Below the pieces are notes generated by a model. It had not been told where the DNA came from, searched no databases, and saw only the letters and a program-made list of their open reading frames with translations. A stretch of 18,502 nt of DNA, taken from positions 1-18,502 of the forward strand of contig DATJHM010000170.1 in the NCBI GenBank assembly GCA_035493895.1. Reading direction: 5' to 3'. Below, one piece after another: positions 7,933 through 14,926 of the stretch. Position numbers and translations under genes: made by a program. How positions within the stretch are numbered: the stretch's first letter is position 1; each line of letters starts with the position of its first letter. The DNA comes from DATJHM01 sp035493895. GTDB taxonomy: Bacteria; Chloroflexota; Ktedonobacteria; Ktedonobacterales; Ktedonobacteraceae.

Positions 7933-8607
7933 TCAAGAATGTGTCTGACCTCGTTCACGCGGCGGCACGAGTCTATGCTCTACTGCATAGGCCGCTGCCT
8001 CGCTGCGCCGCGCGAGCCCCAGCTTTTCGAGAATGTTGCTCACATGGTTGCGCGCCGTTTTTTCGCTCACATACAATGTCTCGGCAATCTGTTTGTTGGT
8101 CTGACCTCGTGCGACCAGGGCCAGCACTTCACGCTCTCGCTCGGTCAGTTCCGCTCCCGGCATGCCTGCTCCTCCTGTTGAGAGGGCGCTCATGCGCTTG
8201 ATGACCAGCCGCGATGCATCCCCCGCAAGCAATGAGTGTCCCGAGGCAACCTGACGAATGGCCTTCAACAATTCTGCTCGACTAACATTTTTCAGCAAAT
8301 ATCCGCTGGCTCCAGCAAGGTGCGAGGCCATGACTGCATCTTCATCGCTATACGAGGTGATCATGAGGATGGTTGCTTGCGGATGGCTACTCTTGATCTC
8401 GCGGCAGGCTTCGATCCCGCTCATCCCTTCCATTCTCACGTCCATCAGAATGACTTGCGGGTCCAGCACGCTCATTTTGGCTACGGCTTCTGCTCCATTG
8501 CTTGCCTCCCCTATAATCTGAATATCTGGCTCAAGCTCTATGGCCGCTCGCATGCCCAGGCGTACAACTTCGTGATCATCAACGATCATCAAACGTATTT
8601 TTGTCAT
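7933..8607 (-). CDS. NarL/LuxR-family two-component response regulator
   Basis: 224 aa. The receiver domain (1-120) has the acidic pair Asp10-Asp11, the phosphoacceptor Asp56 in VILMDVRM, the switch Thr/Ser (84-85) and Lys106. A LuxR-type helix-turn-helix lies at about 153-210, starting LTEREREVLALVARG with the recognition helix near VSEKTARNHVSNIL. It therefore acts as a DNA-binding transcription factor in the cytoplasm. The ATG (8605-8607 on the + strand) has an AGGGGGT ribosome site. It is 14 bases downstream of the histidine kinase stop, so the two form an operon and a cognate pair. The target genes are unknown; the convergent LysM-like gene is a neighbour but not shown to be a target. 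Confidence 0.95.
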   Translation of the reverse strand: MTKIRLMIVDDHEVVRLGMRAAIELEPDIQIIGEASNGAEAVAKMSVLDPQVILMDVRMEGMSGIEACREIKSSHPQATILMITSYSDEDAVMASHLAGASGYLLKNVSRAELLKAIRQVASGHSLLAGDASRLVIKRMSALSTGGAGMPGAELTEREREVLALVARGQTNKQIAETLYVSEKTARNHVSNILEKLGLARRSEAAAYAVEHRLVPPRERGQTHS

Positions 8608-8621
8608 TTCTACCCCCTGCT

Positions 8622-10532
8622 TTATTTTGTGTGCCCGACTCTTGCTTGCTTTGGAAGGCTGATACGTACTCTGACTCCTCCCTCCTCACTCTGACAGATC
8701 TCAAGGGTTCCCTCGAGCTCTTGTGCCCGTTCGCTCATCCCTTGCAGCCCATAGCCAGAATAGGTGCGTTGGAGCTCTCCCCTCTCTCTCGTTCGGGACA
8801 GCCCATGCCCATCATCACTGATCTCGACGATATAGCTATTGGCTGTTATGGTGATCCGGACATGTATGTTGCTTGCTTTTGCATGTTTGTATGCATTGGT
8901 GAGCGCTTCTTGTACGATGCGGAAGATGGCGGCTCCAATCTGCGCCTTTCTCTGCGATAGCTGTGGTTCCTCGCCCATTTCTTCTTCACTACCAACAACC
9001 TCCAGGTGAGTAGCCAGACCGCTGATCGTTTCGAATTCTTGAAGCTGGTTCGCAAGCATCTGTGTCAGCGTCGTATTTCCACTCATCAGTGGCTTGAGCG
9101 TAAACATATAGGTGCGCGTCTCCCAGAGTGCCTGCTTGGTGATTTTGACCAGCTTTTCGATCCGCTCGGCCAGTGGCGTGATCAGTTCAGCGTCTTCTTC
9201 TGATGCTTCGATAATACGTTGGGCCTGCGCTGCGCAGGTTTCTGCATTTAAGCTGAGCATATACACGAGCTGCGCCACACCATCGTGTAGCTCACGGGCA
9301 AGACGCCCTCTCTCTGCTGCTGACGCCAGTTGTACGGTTTGTTCTGCCAGATGACTGTTTTCCAGGGCAACAAGCAATTGCGTACCAACTGTGGTGAGAA
9401 ATATCTCGTCTCTACTACTCAATATCTGTTTGTTCTCGGCTCCAAGGATCATGTGGACGCGCCCATTTTTGAGGAAGGGCAGGTAAAGACGGGTTGTGTC
9501 GTCGTGTTGTGAAAAACCTCTTCGATAAATCTGTCCCGTTCGTAAGACCTCGTCCAGGATCTTTTTGCTTTCTGCTGTGATCTTATATCCTGTAATGGTC
9601 GCTTCGAGATAGGTGGGAAGCGTATGCACTACCTCTTCCTCTTCTAAATCCGGCGGAAGAGCGAGAATGACGGCATGAAAATGTCCTCCCTGGCGCGTCT
9701 GCTCTATGCTCTTTTGTAACATTTGTTGCTTCTCTTGCGAGAGCCGCACAATCGTTTCCATAATACTGCGCAGATACGTCTCGCGCCGGGCGCTATCCTG
9801 TATTGCCCGGGCGTTCTGTTGTAGTGTCCGTTTACTATTGGTCAGTCCCTTTAACAGATTGGCGATGTATCCCGTCAGTATGGCAATAATGGGTGCATCA
9901 CACACGGATGCCATGATATCTATGACGTTGGGATGATAGGGGGGATTGGTTGGTGAGCCTGGGGCGGGGACGAGAATCCCTAGCACGACAAAAAGTTCAA
10001 AGCCCAGCGCCGCGGCTAATCCTCCTCGATATTGATAGGCCAGTGCCGCTGCAAAGATGGTCGACATCCCATAACGATAAAATGGCGAGCTGACACCAAA
10101 ATTCGGCGCATTGGCAAACGGTCCACTATAGTAGATAACCAGTCCGCAGATAATGACATCAAGCCCGTAAACCGCGATATCCCAGTAAGGATTTTGTGTC
10201 CGCGCAATCGGCGGGAGAATATCTGTCTCATCGTTGTCCAGTTGTGCCTGTCGGCTTTTTCTGAGCGGAAAAAGCATGTGTAACGCAGGCGCATAGAGGG
10301 TGACGATGATCGTCTGAATAAACGTAATAATCAGTAAATACACGGTTGTCGCATAGACCGCTTTTGTTTTGTAGTCCTGGTCAATGCCAAGAATAATGAT
10401 GAGCGCATAGATCCACGTGCTCCAGCGCCAGATCAAGAAGAAATAGCTGGGCGTGCTACGTAAGCGCCGTAGCGTGCTGCCACGAAATGCCTGGAAGCCG
10501 CTGATAAATCTCTGCCTGTGTTGCTTGATCAT
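8622..10532 (-). CDS. Membrane sensor histidine kinase (HisKA_3 / DesK-LiaS-ComP type)
   Basis: 636 aa from the ATG at 10532. This start is preceded by GGAAAGG at ideal spacing and is preferred over a TTG ten codons upstream. About 30-230 contains roughly six hydrophobic helices, an integral-membrane sensor region I cannot assign to a named family. A linker coiled region (about 232-285) leads to a GAF-like segment (about 285-395). The HisKA_3 dimerisation box ERGRLARELHDGVAQ carries the phosphoacceptor His416. The ATPase domain has the N-box QEALTNAYKHA (about 541-551), G1 ISDDGHG (571-577) and G2 GYGLQGM (593-599). It is predicted to autophosphorylate and pass phosphate to the response regulator encoded 14 bases downstream. 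The signal is unknown; the absence of a large extracellular domain suggests intramembrane or lipid sensing, as an inference. Confidence 0.93.
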   Translation of the reverse strand: MIKQHRQRFISGFQAFRGSTLRRLRSTPSYFFLIWRWSTWIYALIIILGIDQDYKTKAVYATTVYLLIITFIQTIIVTLYAPALHMLFPLRKSRQAQLDNDETDILPPIARTQNPYWDIAVYGLDVIICGLVIYYSGPFANAPNFGVSSPFYRYGMSTIFAAALAYQYRGGLAAALGFELFVVLGILVPAPGSPTNPPYHPNVIDIMASVCDAPIIAILTGYIANLLKGLTNSKRTLQQNARAIQDSARRETYLRSIMETIVRLSQEKQQMLQKSIEQTRQGGHFHAVILALPPDLEEEEVVHTLPTYLEATITGYKITAESKKILDEVLRTGQIYRRGFSQHDDTTRLYLPFLKNGRVHMILGAENKQILSSRDEIFLTTVGTQLLVALENSHLAEQTVQLASAAERGRLARELHDGVAQLVYMLSLNAETCAAQAQRIIEASEEDAELITPLAERIEKLVKITKQALWETRTYMFTLKPLMSGNTTLTQMLANQLQEFETISGLATHLEVVGSEEEMGEEPQLSQRKAQIGAAIFRIVQEALTNAYKHAKASNIHVRITITANSYIVEISDDGHGLSRTRERGELQRTYSGYGLQGMSERAQELEGTLEICQSEEGGVRVRISLPKQARVGHTK

Positions 10533-10954
10533 GTTTGCCTTTCCGGTGGATTCGTCGTGCAAAAACCGCTTGCGCTGTCGTATATTTCGTGTCTACTATA
10601 TGCTTAATACAGGCTATGTTGTCCTATCAGGAAGAACGCCGTAGAAAGTACTGCTTCGTCTATTGCTTTTCTCAATGGTAATGAATAAATGCATACTGGT
10701 CAAGCCTCCTATTTTACAAAAAGAGACTCAGCATTGGGAGTGCTTTCTGGAGGCGCAAACGCTGTTCTTATAGGCACTATTTTCCTCTGGCACGCATGTG
10801 CTAGATGTGGTATGGTATTACTACACGATGAAATTCCACCTTGTAGGTTCTGTGTAAGAAGAAGAGTAAAGCACTTGGATTTTTGCCACAGCAAATTGCT
10901 TCAATGGGGGCATTATCTATCGTGCAATAGTAAAAGAAGGGACGGTTTATTATC
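10533..10954. other. 422-base divergent intergenic region
   Basis: It separates the minus-strand kinase gene from the plus-strand acidic-tail gene and should hold both promoters. On the minus strand a weak TATAGT (complement of 10596-10601) could serve the kinase; no convincing -35 goes with it. No strong promoter for the plus-strand gene was seen. One reading frame (see 10797-10853) has a zinc-ribbon-like cysteine pattern but no credible start, ribosome site or matching codon usage. Confidence 0.4.
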
Positions 10955-11383
10955 GTGAAAAAAGCCGAGCGAAAGCGTACACCGTTGATGGCTAGTCTGG
11001 GCGATCTCAACCGACCTTTGCGTGTGCGACCTGTCCGTTATATGGGGCGCGAGTGGTGGGCGATTGACTCCGATGATATCTGGCCCGGCATGGTAATGGA
11101 CCTCCGCCGACTAGGTTTCGAATCAGTCGCTATGGGTGCAGAAGTGCTTGTACGCGAGGGGTCCCCCTCTCCGGAAGCTCAGCTTGACGGTCCCGGTGCG
11201 CTCAGTGGTCTGAAGCCCTTCCCTCTTATTACTCCAACTATTCAGATCCGCCGACAATTGTCGGAATACTCATCTGATTATGCCGATCTGACATATCTAG
11301 ATGAATATGATGAGGAGGAGGAAGAGGATTTTGAGGACGAAGAGGAGTACGAAGCTGAAGAGCTGGATAAAGATTATCGCTAG
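10955..11383 (+). CDS. Small protein with acidic C-terminal tail, function unknown
   Basis: 142 aa, GTG start with a GAAGGGA-type ribosome site 12 bases upstream. The first 30 residues are basic (Lys/Arg-rich). A middle part (about 28-70) looks folded, with Trp-rich REWWAIDSDDIWPG and an R-R-L-G-F-E segment. Residues about 115-140 are almost wholly Asp/Glu with a few Tyr. There is no signal peptide or membrane helix. I do not recognise a family. A basic head and acidic tail could suit a nucleic-acid- or chaperone-type role, but nothing fixes this. It stands alone, converging with the glycosyltransferase gene across a shared hairpin. Confidence 0.7.
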   Translation: MKKAERKRTPLMASLGDLNRPLRVRPVRYMGREWWAIDSDDIWPGMVMDLRRLGFESVAMGAEVLVREGSPSPEAQLDGPGALSGLKPFPLITPTIQIRRQLSEYSSDYADLTYLDEYDEEEEEDFEDEEEYEAEELDKDYR

Positions 11384-11441
11384 GTAGTCAATTCAGAAAT
11401 TTCTTATAGATGCAAGGCATGCTCGTGGCTATGTCTGGAGA

Positions 11442-11465
11442 CCTACTGGAAGCAGTTCCGGTAGG
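11442..11465. terminator. Hairpin between two convergent genes, probable bidirectional terminator
   Basis: CCTACTGGAA (11442-11451) pairs with TTCCGGTAGG (11456-11465) as a 10-bp stem with one G-T pair and a GCAG loop. The stem can extend outward through GAGA/TCTC past a 2-base bulge. It lies between the stops of the acidic-tail gene (+) and the glycosyltransferase gene (-). There is no strong U-run on either side. Confidence 0.5.
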
Positions 11466-11480
11466 CCTCTCTAATTACTG

Positions 11481-12821
11481 CTAGCTGTGGGTGACTGACA
11501 CGCTTGTACGTGTTTCTCTCTCGTCTGGCTTCTTCTCATGCATTTCTCGCTTACGAAATTTTTCTGTGATCCACCAGACGGCACCTGCGCCAAGGATGAG
11601 TAACATCGGCTCTATTGGCGCTCTGAAGCGTGCCATGCCATAGAAGAAAACACTGTAAGCTATGGTGAAGAGTATGTTCAGATAAAAGAAAAGCAGATCG
11701 GGCCAGCGTTTGCGTGTCACAATCAGGCCGATTGCGGCCAGCAGGAAGACAATGGGGGTGAAAATACGTATCATAAGCACGATGAGTTGCGATGAACGTT
11801 GATGGGGAAATCGATTGATTGGCAGGTCGGCTTCCTGGGTGTCTATCTGCCAGAGGTTGATAAAATGTAAGGCGAGAAGGCGTGGCATTTCGTTGGTATG
11901 TGTTTTGACCCAATGCTCTGCATCCGCTTTATACGCTTGCTCCCTGGCAACTTCACAGCTTCCTGCACAGTTCGCCGGAAATTTATTGTACACGGAAGGG
12001 CGTGATTCCGGTGGGTTGACCCAGATTGCCAGATACTGTGGTCTCTGCAAAATCATGTCGTTGTATGCGCCGATTAAGACCTTGCCGTCTCCCACGGCAA
12101 TGGGCACAAATGATTTCGTGACCATATAATTTCGCACCGTCCAGGGCGCTATGATCACGATCGTAATTCCGCTAATGATGATCACGCTTTGTAGCACGGT
12201 ACGCCAGGCAAGCAATTTGCGCCAGCCAAGAAAGAGGGCCCACAGGACGAAAAATGCCAGGATACCAAGCCCGTTTGGACGTGTCAGGGAAAGTGCTGCC
12301 AGTAATACTCCTCCCAGTACCATGAGGCTCCAATGTGGCCTGCGTTGGATACGATAGATAGTGTAGCAAAAGGCCAGTAGTAAACAGGTATAGACGGATT
12401 CGGAGTAGAGCCAACCATCATAAATATAGAGGTATGGATAGACGGCCGCCAGCAAACCCGCAAAGAGACCGATGCGCTTGCCGAAGAGATCTCTCGAGAA
12501 ACAGTAGACCAGGACGCAAGTAATGGCTCCCACGACGCATAAAAGCATGCGCACTTTTCGGTCTTGATCGCCTAGCAATGCGTAAACTACGGCAATGATG
12601 GCAGGCCAGAGGGGTGCTCGATCAACGGTTGGAAGATGCGGCAACAGGCAATAGCAATGCTCCCTCAAAATACTATACGCGATCGTTTGATAGGTGAGGG
12701 AGTCATGCTCGGGAAAGTACATGGCCGCAGCCGTCATATTGTAAATAAAGCGCACTACCACTGCCAGTCCGAAAACTATGATGATAGGAGGCGTGAAAAT
12801 TGATCGTAATGCTTTTTTCAT
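11481..12821 (-). CDS. GT-C family membrane glycosyltransferase (GT39/ArnT/PMT-like)
   Basis: 446 aa with about ten hydrophobic helices. The first non-cytoplasmic loop after helix 1 holds PEHDSLTYQTIAYSI (Asp40), the position of the catalytic Asp in PMT/ArnT-type enzymes. It is followed by DRAPLWPA, typical of the PMT_2 family. Such enzymes transfer sugars from a lipid-phosphate donor to proteins, lipid or cell-wall polymers on the outer face of the membrane. A soluble loop near 250-330 has two close Cys (CAGSC), and the C-terminus is a charged cytoplasmic tail. The ATG at 12821 has AAGGA nine bases upstream. It is a single-gene unit, divergent from the recombinase-like gene, so acceptor and donor cannot be guessed from neighbours. 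Confidence 0.85.
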   Translation of the reverse strand: MKKALRSIFTPPIIIVFGLAVVVRFIYNMTAAAMYFPEHDSLTYQTIAYSILREHCYCLLPHLPTVDRAPLWPAIIAVVYALLGDQDRKVRMLLCVVGAITCVLVYCFSRDLFGKRIGLFAGLLAAVYPYLYIYDGWLYSESVYTCLLLAFCYTIYRIQRRPHWSLMVLGGVLLAALSLTRPNGLGILAFFVLWALFLGWRKLLAWRTVLQSVIIISGITIVIIAPWTVRNYMVTKSFVPIAVGDGKVLIGAYNDMILQRPQYLAIWVNPPESRPSVYNKFPANCAGSCEVAREQAYKADAEHWVKTHTNEMPRLLALHFINLWQIDTQEADLPINRFPHQRSSQLIVLMIRIFTPIVFLLAAIGLIVTRKRWPDLLFFYLNILFTIAYSVFFYGMARFRAPIEPMLLILGAGAVWWITEKFRKREMHEKKPDERETRTSVSVTHS

Positions 12822-12967
12822 TGAGAATGGTCCTTATTGCCAGCACGAAATCCAATAAACTGTACTAATAGGGGACGAATATTGGATATGAACGTAACGA
12901 TATAGGTAATTTAGTGGTTTTTAGTTTTGTGATTTGCTTTTCTCGCTCTGTCTCTCTCTCCTGTCTT

Positions 12968-13000
12968 GAGCTCCCCGGGTGAGGAACATCTCCCCGGCTC
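12968..13000. other. GC-rich hairpin in the divergent intergenic region
   Basis: CCGGG-T-GAG (12975-12983) pairs with CTC-CCCGG (12990-12997), an 8-bp stem with one bulged T and a 6-base loop. An outer GAG/CTC pairing can form at 12968-12970 and 12998-13000. It sits just downstream of a pyrimidine-rich tract (about 12935-12965) and upstream of the promoter at 13057. Its role is unknown; no U-run follows. Confidence 0.4.
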
Positions 13001-13056
13001 TTGTGAAGGGAAAATGGTCTTTCAGGGTGTTCGCCTGATTGCTCATTGTCTGCATA

Positions 13057-13065
13057 TGCTATAAT
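13057..13065 (+). promoter_or_regulatory. Extended -10 promoter of the recombinase-like gene
   Basis: TGCTATAAT is a perfect extended -10 (hexamer 13060-13065). No good -35 is present 17 bases upstream (GATTGC). The predicted start near 13072 leaves a 40-base leader ending in AAGGAG (13100-13105) and the ATG at 13112. This also argues that an in-frame upstream TTG at 13046 is not the true start, since it would lie upstream of the transcription start. Confidence 0.7.
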
Positions 13066-13111
13066 GAAAAGTACAGAGATATCTGAACAATTACATGTCA
13101 AGGAGCGAGAC

Positions 13112-14128
13112 ATGCAGAAAGATTCCCCACAGAAAATGCAGTCTGAGGTGGTACTTATGGAGGAGGGCTCTGTTTCACAGACCGATCTCTTCGCGTCGCC
13201 TTCCGCGATTGCTGAGCCCCTTGAAACTGCCGATGATACATCTCTTCCAACGCCGCTGCACAATGCGTTGCTGACAGATCAGACAAGCCTGGCTGATTGT
13301 ATTCCCTGGTATCGCCATGAACTGACGTTGCGTGGCAAGTCAAACTATACGATTACCTGTTTCCTTTCCGATCTGAAGATGTTCAGCGATTTTGTTGGTC
13401 CAGATGAACCTGTTGGACGTCTCTCTAAAGAGCGCCTGACGGACTGGTTGATGAAGTTGAAATTTGGCTCACGCGGTCAGGTTCCAGCTCCTAAGACGAT
13501 GGCACGGCGCGTGACGTTTCTGAAAAATTTCTTTTCCTGGCTGGCTCGTGAGGAGATCATCAGGGAAGATCCCGCTGCCAGTCTGACTCTGGAACGTCCT
13601 CTCCCTCCTTTGCCTGAATTGCTGAATGAAGACGAGGTGCAGGCGCTTCTGAATGCTGCCACGGATGATCCTCGCGCACATTGCCTGATTGTGCTTATCT
13701 TGCACGCAGGCTTAAAGAAGGAGGAGGTGATGGGTCTGCAACTACAGCATGTCGATCTCTCTGACCCTGAGCATCCTCTTGTCACGGTGCATTTTGAGGC
13801 TTCGACTGGTAAACAGCATCGCGAACGCAGGTTGGCTCTTCCCCACCTGTTTACTTCTATCTTCAATGCGTATGTGGCGCTCTATAGCCCCAGGGAAGAA
13901 GTTTTTGAGTGTACCGATCGCAATTTAAATTATATTCTGGCACGTGTTGTGAAGGCTGCTAATATCCAGAAACGGGTGACGTTGCAACTTCTGCGCGATA
14001 CCTTTGCGGTTCAAGAGTTGCGCTCAGGGGCAACGCTGGACACGTTGCGCGAGAAGCTCGGTCTCTCTGATGAAGCCTGGCTGGAGTCTAAAGAAAAATA
14101 TCGACGCTTGGCTTTTCCCAAAGTATAA
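13112..14128 (+). CDS. Tyrosine recombinase (phage-integrase fold) with altered catalytic residues
   Basis: 338 aa from ATG 13112 (AAGGAG six bases upstream). About 58-150 is the SAM-like N-terminal core-binding domain (WYRHELTLRGKSNYTI, then KTMARRVTFLKNFFSWLARE). About 170-335 is the catalytic domain. Residues that still match XerC/XerD are the beta-hairpin Lys (STGKQHRERRLALP, about 234), the second Arg (LLRDTFA, Arg295) and the nucleophile Tyr330 (KEKYRRL). Changed residues are the first Arg (AGLKKEEVMGL in place of GLR), the His of HxxR (Gln292), and the His of LGH (LGLSD). The first 55 residues are an extra, low-complexity acidic extension. It is not beside any element, tRNA or repeat that would mark an integrated mobile unit. 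It could be a DNA-binding or weakly active, domesticated XerD-like protein. Confidence 0.82.
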   Translation: MQKDSPQKMQSEVVLMEEGSVSQTDLFASPSAIAEPLETADDTSLPTPLHNALLTDQTSLADCIPWYRHELTLRGKSNYTITCFLSDLKMFSDFVGPDEPVGRLSKERLTDWLMKLKFGSRGQVPAPKTMARRVTFLKNFFSWLAREEIIREDPAASLTLERPLPPLPELLNEDEVQALLNAATDDPRAHCLIVLILHAGLKKEEVMGLQLQHVDLSDPEHPLVTVHFEASTGKQHRERRLALPHLFTSIFNAYVALYSPREEVFECTDRNLNYILARVVKAANIQKRVTLQLLRDTFAVQELRSGATLDTLREKLGLSDEAWLESKEKYRRLAFPKV

Positions 14129-14163
14129 TTTTTACGCAGGCAATCCTCTATGTTGCGCTTCGC

Positions 14164-14196
14164 AAGAGCTCGATAGACTCACTATACCGGGCTCTT
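14164..14196 (+). terminator. Possible terminator hairpin after the recombinase-like gene
   Basis: AAGAGC (14164-14169) pairs with GCTCTT (14191-14196), with an inner ATAG/CTAT stem (14173-14176 and 14182-14185). CTTTTC follows about eight bases later. A second small hairpin, TTGCG-CTT-CGCAA, overlaps it at 14154-14166. It lies between two convergent genes, so some terminator is expected here, but the structure is only moderate. Confidence 0.35.
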
Positions 14197-14209
14197 CCGG
14201 GGCGCTTTT

Positions 14210-14833
14210 CTACTGCGGAGGCATGGGGGGAATATGCATTGCCTGTTGTTGCAGGATAAATGCCCGTTGTGCTTTTCTCTTGAGGGTCGCATTCAGTAGT
14301 ATCGCATTGACAATAATTGCGGCAATTGCCAGCGGACCCAGAAAAATGAGGCCCGTCCCCAGGGTGAATGCTGCGCCTAAGATCATGATCGGCCAGTAGA
14401 TAAAAAAGCTGCATACGATGAGGCTGATCCCCAGGATTGTTTCTCCGCCTATAATCCAGCCGATACCAAAGATGCCAAACAATGAGAGGATAAGTTCGGT
14501 TGCCAGGATAGTGTCATTTTTGCTGCTATCAATCACGGTGACCTGTATCGGTGGCCCTGGCATATACTGAGTGGAGATTGGATGATAGGTGGGTGGGTGG
14601 GGTTGTCCTGATGGGATATAGGAGGTATATGGCGCAGCATTGCTGTTTCCTGCTTGCGGCTGATGATACCCATCTTGCTGGTAAGGGGGTATCCGCGCCA
14701 TCTCGCCAGGCAAAAACGATCGATAATCTGTTGCAGGCTGCTTCGCCTGTGCCGCCTGAGTTACGACTGTTCCACAGCGTGGACAGATGGTGGTGGTGTT
14801 TGGTGTCTCATTGCCACAGCGTTTGCATATCAT
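14210..14833 (-). CDS. Zinc-ribbon membrane protein of unknown function
   Basis: 207 aa. Residues 1-22 are a double-CxxC zinc ribbon (CKRCG ... CPRCG). About 30-95 is a Pro/Gln/Tyr-rich disordered spacer. About 105-185 contains three or so hydrophobic helices (AILATELILSLFGIFG-like, ISLIVCSFFIYWP, IFLGPLAIAAIIV), with a basic tail after them. This layout is common among uncharacterised membrane proteins, and no enzyme motif is seen. The ATG at 14833 has AAGGA about ten bases upstream. It lies 93 bases after comEC on the same strand and may be co-transcribed with it, though a separate promoter is possible. Any link to DNA uptake is only positional. Confidence 0.75.
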   Translation of the reverse strand: MICKRCGNETPNTTTICPRCGTVVTQAAQAKQPATDYRSFLPGEMARIPPYQQDGYHQPQAGNSNAAPYTSYIPSGQPHPPTYHPISTQYMPGPPIQVTVIDSSKNDTILATELILSLFGIFGIGWIIGGETILGISLIVCSFFIYWPIMILGAAFTLGTGLIFLGPLAIAAIIVNAILLNATLKRKAQRAFILQQQAMHIPPMPPQ

Positions 14834-14926
14834 GGTATCCTGGTCCTTCTCTCCGGAAGATTGTTCTTGCTACTGTGTATTGTATTGCCTGTATCCCGCT
14901 TCTGTCTATAATAACAAGGTTGTTGC

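Noticed and set aside
10533..10562. TTG start for the histidine kinase
   Set aside because: The ATG at 10532 has a GGAAAGG ribosome site at correct spacing; the upstream TTG has none.
13046..13111. TTG start for the recombinase-like gene
   Set aside because: The frame would begin upstream of the extended -10 promoter, and the ATG at 13112 has an ideal AAGGAG.
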